A DNA stretch of 16,383 nt from an uncultured Eubacteriales bacterium (GTDB taxonomy: Bacteria; Bacillota; Clostridia; Christensenellales; Aristaeellaceae). Of the stretch, positions 1 to 6,189 are shown piece after piece. The notes below the pieces were generated by a model that saw only the letters and a program-made list of their open reading frames with translations, made no database searches and was not told where the DNA came from. Location: NCBI GenBank assembly GCA_900553265.1, contig USDD01000064.1, positions 1 through 16,383 of the forward strand. The letters run 5' to 3'. How positions within the stretch are numbered: position 1 is the stretch's first letter; every line of letters starts with the position of its first letter. The position numbers were made by a program, and so were the translations under genes.

Positions 1-633
1 CTTCTGCCGTTTTTTGTACCCGCAGTCGCAGTACGGGCCGCCGGAGGCGAGGGTGCAGCGGCGCACGAAGTCCGTCGTGCCGCCGGCCTCGGCCATGGTG
101 TAGTCCAGATGGCACAGGGCGGGGGTCAGGTCGTAGAGGCCCAGCTCCTTCATCAGCGTGCAGATGCCGCAGCGGGTGAAGCGTCCCTCATAGCCGCTGC
201 CGTCGGGATATTCGATGAAATCCATGTTCCAGGAGTAGGGATTGCGGTCGGCAGCCCTCAGCGCGGCGGTCTGCTTCATTCCCGCGACGTCCTGCGGCGT
301 GAATTTCTTCTGGCCGCTCTTGCGGCAGAACCGGCGCATGGGCTTCGTCATCATCGACCGTGCGTAGTACTCCGTCAGCGCCGCCACGTCCGGGCGACGG
401 GGCATGGAGAGGATGAACGCGCCCAGCAGCGCGCAGTTGACGATGTTCATCTTGAAGCGGTCGGCCTTCTCGAATTCCGGCAGAGAGGCGATGATTTCCC
501 GATAGCGCGGTTTGGCCTTTCGCGCGATGGCCTTCGCCGCCGCGGAATCGCAGCCGAACGACGGGCCGAGCTGCCGCTGAAAGGACTTTCCGAACAGCGC
601 CCACATTCCCATGGGCATGCCGACGTATTTCAT
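1..633 (-). CDS. ATC hydrolase family protein (3' end cut by window edge)
   Basis: This looks like a member of the L-2-amino-thiazoline-4-carboxylic acid (ATC) hydrolase family. The named enzyme opens the ATC ring to a carbamoyl-cysteine in cysteine metabolism, but most members have no tested function. The visible part is 211 residues with no stop before the window edge, so only the extreme C-terminus is missing. The diagnostic block is at residues 150-207: an RCGIC cysteine pair (154-158), then LCHLDYTMAEAGG (173-185), FVRRCTLASGG (189-199) and a YCDCGY cysteine motif (201-206). The ATG at 633 was chosen because GGAGGA at 641-646 lies 7 nt upstream. The ATG at 640 is in another frame. No signal peptide is seen, so it should be cytosolic. 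It follows the MBL-fold gene by 54 nt with no terminator between, so the two are probably one operon. The family call is from recalled motifs; the substrate is unknown. Confidence 0.8.
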   Translation of the reverse strand, partial: MKYVGMPMGMWALFGKSFQRQLGPSFGCDSAAAKAIARKAKPRYREIIASLPEFEKADRFKMNIVNCALLGAFILSMPRRPDVAALTEYYARSMMTKPMRRFCRKSGQKKFTPQDVAGMKQTAALRAADRNPYSWNMDFIEYPDGSGYEGRFTRCGICTLMKELGLYDLTPALCHLDYTMAEAGGTTDFVRRCTLASGGPYCDCGYKKRQK

Positions 634-687
634 TTTTCATTCCTCCATGCTTATCGATTTCTCCGGTATCCCGCCTCCAATGGGCGG

Positions 688-1542
688 TTATCGTCCAACG
701 CCCTTCAGAAATCCGCGCTTTGCGTTTTCCGACGTGTCGTCCGATTCGTCGTAGGCGTCGTAGGGCGCGGTCGGGTCGGGCACGCGCTTGCGGAAGGGCG
801 AGCAGAGCCGATCCTTGTGGGCGAAGGCGAATTCGAAATTGTCCGTCCAGCCGGTGTGGCCGGTGATGAACAGCGGGCGAAGGCCGCGCGCGCGGAGCTT
901 CTGCTCCAGCGCCGCCAGCGACCGCACCGCCAGCCGGTTGTCCTCCGCCAGCGAGGAGATGAAGCTGTAGCCGCCGTCCGCGCCGAACCAGATCGTGTCG
1001 CCGGTGAAGAGATAGCGGTCGTCCACGAGATAGACCATATGGCCCCAGGTGTGGCCGGGCACGAGAAAACACTCGACCTTGATTCCGTCGATCTCGAACG
1101 CCTGCCCGTCGCGCAGCAGCGTCTTTTCGTTGGGGATGTTCACCTGCGGCAGCTTGTACAGGTGGTAGATGACCCTGCGGCGAACCTCGCCGGTCAGATA
1201 GCGGTTCTCGATTTCTCCGACATACAGCCGCGCGTTTCTGAACAGCCCGGGGCTGTCGGCCTCCACCGCGCCCACGTGGTCGGTGTCCTGATGGGTGATG
1301 AGGATGCTCCTGGGGTCGATGCCCAGCCAGCCCATCTTTTCCTCGAGACGGTCGTAGTTGTAGCCCGCGTCGATCATGAGAACGGCGTCGCCCCTGCGAT
1401 AGAAGAAGATGTTGGCCACCCATTCCCGGACGCAGGCGACGTGCTCGTCGATCCAGCCGGTGTTCAGCGGCTTGAAGATCTCCTTGCCCCGGTACATCTT
1501 GCTCATTTCCTTTTTCTGGAACTCGGTTGCCTGTCTGGACAT
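688..1542 (-). CDS. MBL-fold metallo-hydrolase with HxDxDH metal motif
   Basis: This is a 284-residue cytosolic metallo-beta-lactamase-fold hydrolase of unknown substrate. The metal-site motifs are in order: THQDTDHVG (H84, D86, D88, H89), PGHTWGHM (H164), FTGDTIW (D182) and ITGHTG (H229). The usual first motif is HxHxDH. Here the second histidine is aspartate, which recalls the HxExDH variant of di-iron flavodiiron proteins. The other ligands are intact, so an active metal site is likely, possibly with altered metal preference. The last ~50 residues (235-284) are a polar tail with no motif I know. The ATG at 1542 is preceded by GGAGGAG (1548-1554) at 5 nt spacing. A later in-frame ATG (residue 13) has no better site. 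It is the first gene of an operon with the ATC-hydrolase-family gene. Beta-lactamase, glyoxalase II and lactonase activities all remain possible. Confidence 0.85.
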   Translation of the reverse strand: MSRQATEFQKKEMSKMYRGKEIFKPLNTGWIDEHVACVREWVANIFFYRRGDAVLMIDAGYNYDRLEEKMGWLGIDPRSILITHQDTDHVGAVEADSPGLFRNARLYVGEIENRYLTGEVRRRVIYHLYKLPQVNIPNEKTLLRDGQAFEIDGIKVECFLVPGHTWGHMVYLVDDRYLFTGDTIWFGADGGYSFISSLAEDNRLAVRSLAALEQKLRARGLRPLFITGHTGWTDNFEFAFAHKDRLCSPFRKRVPDPTAPYDAYDESDDTSENAKRGFLKGVGR

Positions 1543-1568
1543 TGCGGCTCCTCCGTTTCTTATATGCG

Positions 1569-1584
1569 GTTAGTTATATCTAAC
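1569..1584 (-). promoter_or_regulatory. Palindromic operator-like site in the promoter of the MBL/ATC-hydrolase operon
   Basis: On the minus strand this reads GTTAGATATAACTAAC, a 16-bp near-perfect palindrome (7 of 8 pairs match). It contains TATAAC (1573-1578), a plausible -10 box, which would place transcription start near 1566 and leave a short leader before the ribosome binding site. The -35 is poor: TTTTTG would be at 17 nt spacing. An inverted repeat over the -10 is the usual arrangement for a repressor site. The GTTAG/CTAAC half-sites resemble those of DtxR-type or MarR-type regulators, but no regulator gene is nearby to confirm this. Confidence 0.45.
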
Positions 1585-1596
1585 TTAAGCATCCTC

Positions 1597-1617
1597 AAAA
1601 AGCCGCGCCTGCGGCTT
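1597..1617 (-). terminator. Short hairpin with T-tract (second minus-strand terminator)
   Basis: Read on the minus strand, AAGCCGC (1617-1611) pairs with GCGGCTT (1606-1600) around a 4-nt AGGC loop. TTTTT follows at 1601-1597, overlapping the end of the stem. It lies about 60 nt past the first ugpC terminator and just before the operator-bearing promoter of the MBL operon, so it probably insulates that operon from read-through. Confidence 0.55.
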
Positions 1618-1673
1618 CTATTCACGCTTCTATTCTACCACTCGGAGGCGGAGAAATCAATCCTGAATTCCGC

Positions 1674-1706
1674 AAAAAGGGGACGGATTCGAAAGAATCC
1701 GTCCCC
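1674..1706 (-). terminator. Rho-independent terminator of the ABC ATPase gene
   Basis: A perfect 12-bp stem, GGGGACGGATTC with GAATCCGTCCCC, closes a 4-nt loop at 1691-1694. On the minus strand it is followed by TTTTT (1678-1674). It begins 34 nt after the stop codon of the ABC ATPase gene on the same strand and is a textbook intrinsic terminator. Confidence 0.9.
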
Positions 1707-1739
1707 TTATCAGCAAGTCGTTTCTGAATAAAGGTGAAA

Positions 1740-2861
1740 TTAGTCGCGGGAGAGGATGGTCTTCTCGGTCTCGACGTCGAAGAAGTGGAGACGATTGACG
1801 TCGAAGCCAACCTTGATCTTGTCGCCGCCGCGGGAAACGGTGCGAGGATCGACGCGGGCGATGAAGTTCTCGTCCTTGCCGGAGGTCTTGAGGTACAGAT
1901 AAGTCTCGGAACCCATCAGCTCGATGATCTCGACGTCAACGTCGATGCAGGCGTCCGGATACGCGGAGATGAACGCCGGCTCGTCGTGGATGTTCTCAGG
2001 ACGGATGCCCATGTAGACTTCCTTGCCGATGTAGTCGCCGGTCATGCGCTGAACCTTGCCCTCGGGAACCTTGATGGAGTTGTTGCCGAACACAGCGTAC
2101 ACGCCGTCGCCGCGCTTTTCGAGTTTGGCGCGGAAGATGTTCATCTGCGGGGTGCCGATGAAGCATGCGACAAACAGGTTGTCGGGATAGTCGTACAGGT
2201 TCTGGGGGGTATCCTGCTGCTGCATGAAGCCGTCCTTCATGACGACGATGCGGGAACCCATGGTCATGGCCTCGGTCTGGTCATGGGTAACGTAGATGAA
2301 GGTGGTCTGCAGGCGCTTGTGCAGCTTGGTGATCTCGGTACGCATCTGAACGCGCAGCTTGGCGTCCAGGTTGGAGAGCGGCTCGTCCATCAGGAAGACC
2401 TTGGGCTCACGAACGATGGCGCGGCCGAGGGCGACGCGCTGACGCTGACCACCGGACAGAGCGGCGGGCTTACGATTCAGCAGAGCCTCGATGCCCAAGA
2501 TCGCGGCGGCTTCCTTAACGCGGCGATCGATGTCCGCCTTGGGCATCTTGCGCAGCTTCAGACCGAAAGCCATGTTGTTGTAAACGGTCATGTGCGGATA
2601 CAGAGCGTAGCTCTGGAAAACCATCGCGATGTCGCGATCCTTCGGGGGAATGTGATTGACGAGCTTGTCGTCGATATAGAGTTCGCCGCTGGAGATGTCT
2701 TCCAAGCCGGCGACCATGCGCAGGGTGGTGGACTTACCACAGCCGGACGGACCAACCAGAACGATGAATTCCTTGTCTTCAATCTCGAGGTTGAAATCGC
2801 TGACCGCGACAACATCACCAGGGTAGACCTTGTAAATGTTGCGAAGAGAAAGACTTGCCAT
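1740..2861 (-). CDS. ugpC: ABC sugar-import ATPase, MsmX/UgpC/MalK type
   Basis: This is the nucleotide-binding subunit of a type I (CUT1-type) carbohydrate importer, working on the inner face of the membrane. At 373 residues it has normal length for the family. It carries Walker A GPSGCGKST (37-45), the Q-loop in MVFQSYALYPH (Q83), signature LSGGQRQR (135-142), Walker B VFLMDE (155-160), D-loop SNLDA (163-167) and the switch histidine in THDQTEA (H193). A C-terminal TOBE/regulatory half (about 235-373) includes MGIRPENIH. The ATG at 2861 has AGGAGG (2870-2875) 8 nt upstream. No permease or binding-protein gene is adjacent, and it has its own promoter and terminator. This suits a shared MsmX-like ATPase serving several sugar transporters. 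Its base composition is visibly less GC-rich than its neighbours, as expected of a strongly expressed gene. The symbol names the family only: ugpC, msmX, msmK and malK cannot be told apart from sequence. Confidence 0.95.
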   Translation of the reverse strand: MASLSLRNIYKVYPGDVVAVSDFNLEIEDKEFIVLVGPSGCGKSTTLRMVAGLEDISSGELYIDDKLVNHIPPKDRDIAMVFQSYALYPHMTVYNNMAFGLKLRKMPKADIDRRVKEAAAILGIEALLNRKPAALSGGQRQRVALGRAIVREPKVFLMDEPLSNLDAKLRVQMRTEITKLHKRLQTTFIYVTHDQTEAMTMGSRIVVMKDGFMQQQDTPQNLYDYPDNLFVACFIGTPQMNIFRAKLEKRGDGVYAVFGNNSIKVPEGKVQRMTGDYIGKEVYMGIRPENIHDEPAFISAYPDACIDVDVEIIELMGSETYLYLKTSGKDENFIARVDPRTVSRGGDKIKVGFDVNRLHFFDVETEKTILSRD

Positions 2862-2896
2862 AGTTGTTGCCTCCTAAATCCAAATTTGATGTTATT

Positions 2897-2925
2897 ATTA
2901 TAACAGAAAACCCACGGCTTGAAAA
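2897..2925 (-). promoter_or_regulatory. Sigma-A-type promoter of the ABC ATPase gene
   Basis: On the minus strand, TTTTCA (2925-2920) and a perfect TATAAT (2902-2897) are separated by 17 nt. The expected start near 2890 gives a leader of about 30 nt containing the AGGAGG site. The -35 matches TTGACA at four of six positions. Confidence 0.7.
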
Positions 2926-3181
2926 TTGATCGTTTAGACAAAAAGAATTGAAGCCGTTATAGCACTTTGACAAGCATAAAAACGCTGGAAAGCCTGCCTT
3001 TCCGATAAACTGGCAAATCTGTGTGCGCGGCGTGGTCGGATGTGAACCGGAAACGGATTTACGAGCGTTTACAGTTTTGCCGCTTTTTTTCCAAATTTGT
3101 CAGGAACCGGCGGACGGCGCGGCGCGTCTAAAACAGATGAATCTGTCAAGCGAAATTTACTCAGAAGCCTGAAAAAAGGGA
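2926..3181. other. Divergent intergenic region between ugpC and cdaA promoters
   Basis: This stretch is AT-richer than its surroundings and holds no credible gene. The one clear element is a 14-bp inverted repeat, ACAGAT-GA-ATCTGT, at 3133-3146, about 60 nt upstream of the cdaA -10 box. It could be a regulator site or chance. A TTGACA at 2968-2973 has no matching -10. I see no riboswitch fold I can support. Confidence 0.5.
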
Positions 3182-3182
3182 T

Positions 3183-3210
3183 TTGCTTTTGAACGGTTTT
3201 GTATTATAAT
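3183..3210 (+). promoter_or_regulatory. Probable sigma-A promoter of the cdaA operon
   Basis: TATAAT at 3205-3210 is a perfect -10. Sixteen nt upstream is TTGCTT (3183-3188), a half-match to the -35 consensus. The start would be near 3217, only about 10 nt before the ribosome binding site, giving a very short leader. Confidence 0.6.
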
Positions 3211-3225
3211 AGAGACAGCAGGCGC

Positions 3226-3231
3226 GGGAGG
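3226..3231 (+). promoter_or_regulatory. Ribosome binding site that decides the cdaA start
   Basis: GGGAGG here overlaps an in-frame GTG at 3231, so that GTG cannot be the start. The next in-frame GTG, at 3240, sits 8 nt past the site and is the best start. An ATG at 3255 is a less likely alternative. Confidence 0.7.
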
Positions 3232-3239
3232 TGGCGGAC

Positions 3240-4166
3240 GTGATCCATATTCAGATGTTCTTTTCCGAGATGGGCGCTCTGTTTGTCAACCTTTTCGAGC
3301 ATCCCGACTGGCGCAATCTGGTGGACATTTCGATCCTGACGGTGATTGTCTACCATATTCTGCGGCTGGTGATGCACACGCGCGCGAACTCGCTGTTCAA
3401 GGGCATCCTGTTCATCCTCGTGCTTTCGTGGGCGTCGAAGGTGTTGCAGATCAGCGCGCTGAACTGGCTGCTTCAGCAGGTGCTCAGCCTTGGGTTTATA
3501 CTGATCGTCATCGTGTTCCAGCCGGAGCTCAGGCGCGCGCTGGATCAGATCGGCCGCTCCAAATGGACGGGGCAGATGTTTTCCTCCTCGTCCAAGATGC
3601 ACGCGGAGAGCCAGACGGAGAAGCACGTCTCCGAGCTGGTGCGCGCCATGACCAACATGTCCCGCAAGAAGATCGGCGCGCTGATCGTGCTGGAGCGCAG
3701 CACGAGTCTGGGCGACGTGGTGGATTCCGGCACCTATGTGGACGCGGAGATTTCCGACCCGCTGATTGAAAACATTTTCGAGCCCAACACGCCGCTGCAC
3801 GACGGCGCGATGATTATCCGAAACGAGCGCATTCTCGCCGCAGCCTGCATTCTGCAGCTGTCCGACGACTACTCCATCAGCCGCGAGCTGGGCACACGCC
3901 ATCGCGCCGCCATCGGCATCACCGAGGCCACCGACGCGGTTTCGCTGATCGTCTCCGAGGAGACGGGCATCATCTCCATGGCGCGCGAGGGCAAGCTGAC
4001 GCGCTATCTGGACGCAAAATCTCTGACCATTCTGCTGACCGAAATCTTCAATCCCTCCCGGAAGAAGAGCGGCTCGCTGATGGAATCGGTCACGGGACGG
4101 CTGGAATCCCTTTCCTCCAAGTATGCTCCCAGGCGCGAAAAGGAGGACAAGAAGGATGAAAAATAA
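3240..4166 (+). CDS. cdaA: Diadenylate cyclase CdaA
   Basis: This is a membrane-anchored diadenylate cyclase that condenses two ATP into the second messenger c-di-AMP, which controls potassium and osmolyte uptake and cell-wall balance in Firmicutes. From the GTG at 3240 it is 308 residues, slightly longer than the usual ~270-280. Three hydrophobic helices (about 27-46, 52-70 and 76-95) precede the DAC (DisA_N) domain. The catalytic DGA lies in PLHDGAMII (DGA at 188-190) and the RHR motif in GTRHRAAIG (RHR at 220-222). Both are intact. The last ~35 residues form a highly charged tail ending KEDKKDEK. The three helices and the lack of the long C-terminal DNA-binding part of DisA identify CdaA. 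It overlaps cdaR by 11 nt, so the two are translationally coupled, as expected for a cyclase and its regulator. Confidence 0.95.
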   Translation: MIHIQMFFSEMGALFVNLFEHPDWRNLVDISILTVIVYHILRLVMHTRANSLFKGILFILVLSWASKVLQISALNWLLQQVLSLGFILIVIVFQPELRRALDQIGRSKWTGQMFSSSSKMHAESQTEKHVSELVRAMTNMSRKKIGALIVLERSTSLGDVVDSGTYVDAEISDPLIENIFEPNTPLHDGAMIIRNERILAAACILQLSDDYSISRELGTRHRAAIGITEATDAVSLIVSEETGIISMAREGKLTRYLDAKSLTILLTEIFNPSRKKSGSLMESVTGRLESLSSKYAPRREKEDKKDEK

Positions 4167-5484
4167 ATGGAAGCGTTTCGTCGCATGGCTGGAGGGCAAC
4201 CCGGTCACGAAGGTGATCGTCATGTTCTTCCGGGCGCTGTGGCGGCTGCTGGCGCATAACTTCGGGCTGAAGGTGCTGGCGCTGCTGATCGCCGTGCTGA
4301 TGTGGAACTTCGTGCTCACGTCGGACACGTCCATCACGCGCAGCAAGACCATCAGCGGGCTGACGTGCTACATCAGCAATCAGTCGGCACTGAAGACCTA
4401 CGGCCTTGCGCTTCTGGATAACCCCACCGAGGAGCTGAGCAACATCAGCGTTGTGGTGGAGGTGCCTCAGGCGGATTACGCCTACGCCACGGCGGACAAT
4501 GTGCAGGTGACGCTGGATCTCTCGGGCATCCGCACCGCGGGAACGCGCGAGGTGCGCCTGAAGGCCTCTACCAGCTACGGCAAGGTGGTGCGCATTCTGC
4601 CGGACACCATTCCGCTGACCTTCGAGGCGCTGGATTCGCGCCAGATTCCCATCAACGTCCAGATCTCGGGCGAGATTCGGGATGACATGTGGTACAACAT
4701 CAACCGCAGCAATCCGTCGTCCGTCACCATCAGCGGCGCGGCTTCGGTGGTGCAGAACATCGCCAAGGCCTACGTCTATGTGGACGTGACCGGCGCGGAG
4801 CAGTCCTTCGAGGTGCCCGAGCGGTACGTGCTGCTGGATCGCGACGGCAACGAAATCTCTCAGTCCATGCTGGATCGCTCGTCCACGTCGGTTTCGGCGA
4901 GCGTAGACGTGTATCCCACGAAGGAAATTCCCATCTCCACCGACGCGGCCAATGTGGTCACGGGCCAGCCGGCGGCGGGCTATGTGGTGGGAGACATCAC
5001 CATTCAGCCCGAGACGCTGACGGTGGCCGCCGACCACGAGCTGCTGGAGGGCGTGGAGGAGCTGCACGTGGACCCCATCTCCGTGGAGGGCGCGACGCAG
5101 AGCTTCACGGTCAAGGCCTCGGCGGCCTCGCTGTCGTCGTTCAAGTTTATCTCCGCCGAGGAGGTCTACGTCAACGTCGCGATTAATGAAGAAACCGTGG
5201 GCGCGTGGGTCGAGGACGTGGACGTGAGCTACGCCAACAAGGGCGAAAACCTGACCATCACCGAAAAGACGGACAAGGTGCGCGTGTACGTCACCGGCCC
5301 GCGCAGCGCGGTCAGCGCGCTTCAGGAGGCGGGCTTTGCGGCGACAGTGGATCTCAGCGGCCTGACAGCGGGCTCTTACGAGGAGACACTGACCTTCCCG
5401 ACGGACGCCTATCCCAGCGTGACGTTCACGCCGGAGGTCAATGAGGTGAGGGTTGTGCTGGCGGACGCGTCCGCTGCGGAATAA
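4156..5484 (+). CDS. cdaR: CdaA regulatory protein CdaR (YbbR-domain protein)
   Basis: This is a membrane-tethered protein with an extracytoplasmic chain of YbbR repeats. In Firmicutes, CdaR binds CdaA and modulates c-di-AMP synthesis. The protein has 442 residues: a basic N-terminus, one transmembrane helix at about 38-56 (in NFGLKVLALLIAVLMWNF, typical of the family), then about four YbbR-like beta repeats (roughly 60-155, 160-253, 257-342 and 345-437). IPI and similar strand motifs recur at the repeat starts (for example 164-166 and 258-260). The ATG at 4156 was chosen because AGGAGG at 4141-4146 is 9 nt upstream. An in-frame ATG at 4123 lies further inside cdaA and has no such site. It starts within the last codons of cdaA and is followed 15 nt later by a small membrane-protein gene. 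Confidence 0.92.
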   Translation: MKNKWKRFVAWLEGNPVTKVIVMFFRALWRLLAHNFGLKVLALLIAVLMWNFVLTSDTSITRSKTISGLTCYISNQSALKTYGLALLDNPTEELSNISVVVEVPQADYAYATADNVQVTLDLSGIRTAGTREVRLKASTSYGKVVRILPDTIPLTFEALDSRQIPINVQISGEIRDDMWYNINRSNPSSVTISGAASVVQNIAKAYVYVDVTGAEQSFEVPERYVLLDRDGNEISQSMLDRSSTSVSASVDVYPTKEIPISTDAANVVTGQPAAGYVVGDITIQPETLTVAADHELLEGVEELHVDPISVEGATQSFTVKASAASLSSFKFISAEEVYVNVAINEETVGAWVEDVDVSYANKGENLTITEKTDKVRVYVTGPRSAVSALQEAGFAATVDLSGLTAGSYEETLTFPTDAYPSVTFTPEVNEVRVVLADASAAE

Positions 5485-5499
5485 TTTTGGAGGATCTGA

Positions 5500-6117
5500 A
5501 TGACGCAATCGGGATATTCCAGCGCGCTGGTCAACGTGATGCTCGGCTGGCTGAAGGCGCTGGCCAGCTGGGTGCTGAAGCTGTTCAATCTGGCGGGCGG
5601 CGGGCTGTCGCCGCTTATGTGGCTGTCGCAGCACTGGATGCAGCTGCTGGTGTTCTGTCTGGCGGCGGGCGTGGCCATGGATTTTATCGTGTGGATGCTG
5701 CGCTGGCGGCCCTACTGGGTGTGGTTCCGGCGGCAGCGAATTGTGGTCAACGACGAGCGCATGCTGTCCGAACGGAGCTACGAGAAGCGGGATGCGCACG
5801 GAGAATATGAAAAGCGCTACGTGGTGCCCAGTACCATCGTCAAGCGTCGTCCCGCGCGTCGTCCCAAGGCGGCCGCGCATCCGCAGACGGCGGTTCGCCG
5901 TCCGCGCTCCGCGGCGGTAGTGCCCGTCTCGCTTTCCCGGACGGCGGCCAAAACCGCTGCGCCGAGGCGGCCGCAGCCGCGGGTGGACGTCTTTACCGAC
6001 GAACTGTTCGAGGTCGGACAGACGCAGAACGGCTTTCAGGATGTGTATGAGGACGAGGTTTTCGACGTTTCCAACCTGCCGAAGCCCGTTCAGCCGACGC
6101 GCAGGCGCCGTCGGTGA
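5500..6117 (+). CDS. Unrecognised small membrane protein, third gene of the cda operon
   Basis: I do not recognise this 205-residue protein. An amphipathic or hydrophobic N-terminal stretch (about 8-34) is followed by a clear transmembrane helix (about 44-67), then an aromatic and basic WRPYWVWFRRQR segment (69-80). Next come a likely cytoplasmic charged region with KRDAHGEYEKRY (96-107), a long Arg/Pro/Ala-rich linker (115-165), a short acidic conserved-looking part (163-190, with VFTDELFEV and VYEDEVFDV) and a run of five arginines at the very end. The ATG at 5500 has GGAGG (5489-5493) 6 nt upstream. It lies 15 nt after cdaR and before a strong hairpin, so it is the last gene of the c-di-AMP operon. 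Many Firmicutes have glmM here. A role as a partner or adaptor of CdaA/CdaR is inference from position only. The linker composition suggests disorder and interaction with acidic surfaces or nucleic acid. Confidence 0.8.
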   Translation: MTQSGYSSALVNVMLGWLKALASWVLKLFNLAGGGLSPLMWLSQHWMQLLVFCLAAGVAMDFIVWMLRWRPYWVWFRRQRIVVNDERMLSERSYEKRDAHGEYEKRYVVPSTIVKRRPARRPKAAAHPQTAVRRPRSAAVVPVSLSRTAAKTAAPRRPQPRVDVFTDELFEVGQTQNGFQDVYEDEVFDVSNLPKPVQPTRRRRR

Positions 6118-6121
6118 GAGA

Positions 6122-6149
6122 ATGCGGAGCCGGAGAATCGGCTCCGCAT
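6122..6149 (+). terminator. Strong hairpin at the end of the cda operon
   Basis: A perfect 11-bp stem, ATGCGGAGCCG (6122-6132) with CGGCTCCGCAT (6139-6149), has a 6-nt loop. The downstream T-tract is weak (a TTTT appears only about 8 nt later), so termination may be partial and the glycosyltransferase gene downstream, which has no clear promoter, may be reached by read-through. Confidence 0.6.
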
Positions 6150-6189
6150 ATTGCGGTTTTGGAGAAATTGCGGCAGGGGAGGCAGAGCG

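Noticed and set aside
109..1731. Long plus-strand open frame of 540 codons over the ATC-hydrolase and MBL genes
   Set aside because: It is the antisense shadow of two genes with clear family motifs and ribosome binding sites; its translation has no recognisable domain.
2968..2973. TTGACA as a plus-strand -35 box
   Set aside because: No -10-like sequence lies 16-18 nt downstream.
2926..3225. c-di-AMP (ydaO-type) or other riboswitch before cdaA
   Set aside because: The cdaA leader is very short and no conserved riboswitch core or large stem structure is visible in the region.
3240..4166. DisA rather than CdaA
   Set aside because: Three N-terminal membrane helices, short length and adjacency to a YbbR protein identify CdaA; DisA is soluble with a C-terminal DNA-binding domain.
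4090..5880. 596-codon minus-strand open frame opposite cdaR
   Set aside because: His/Arg-rich shadow with no domain; cdaR and the third gene on the plus strand explain the region.
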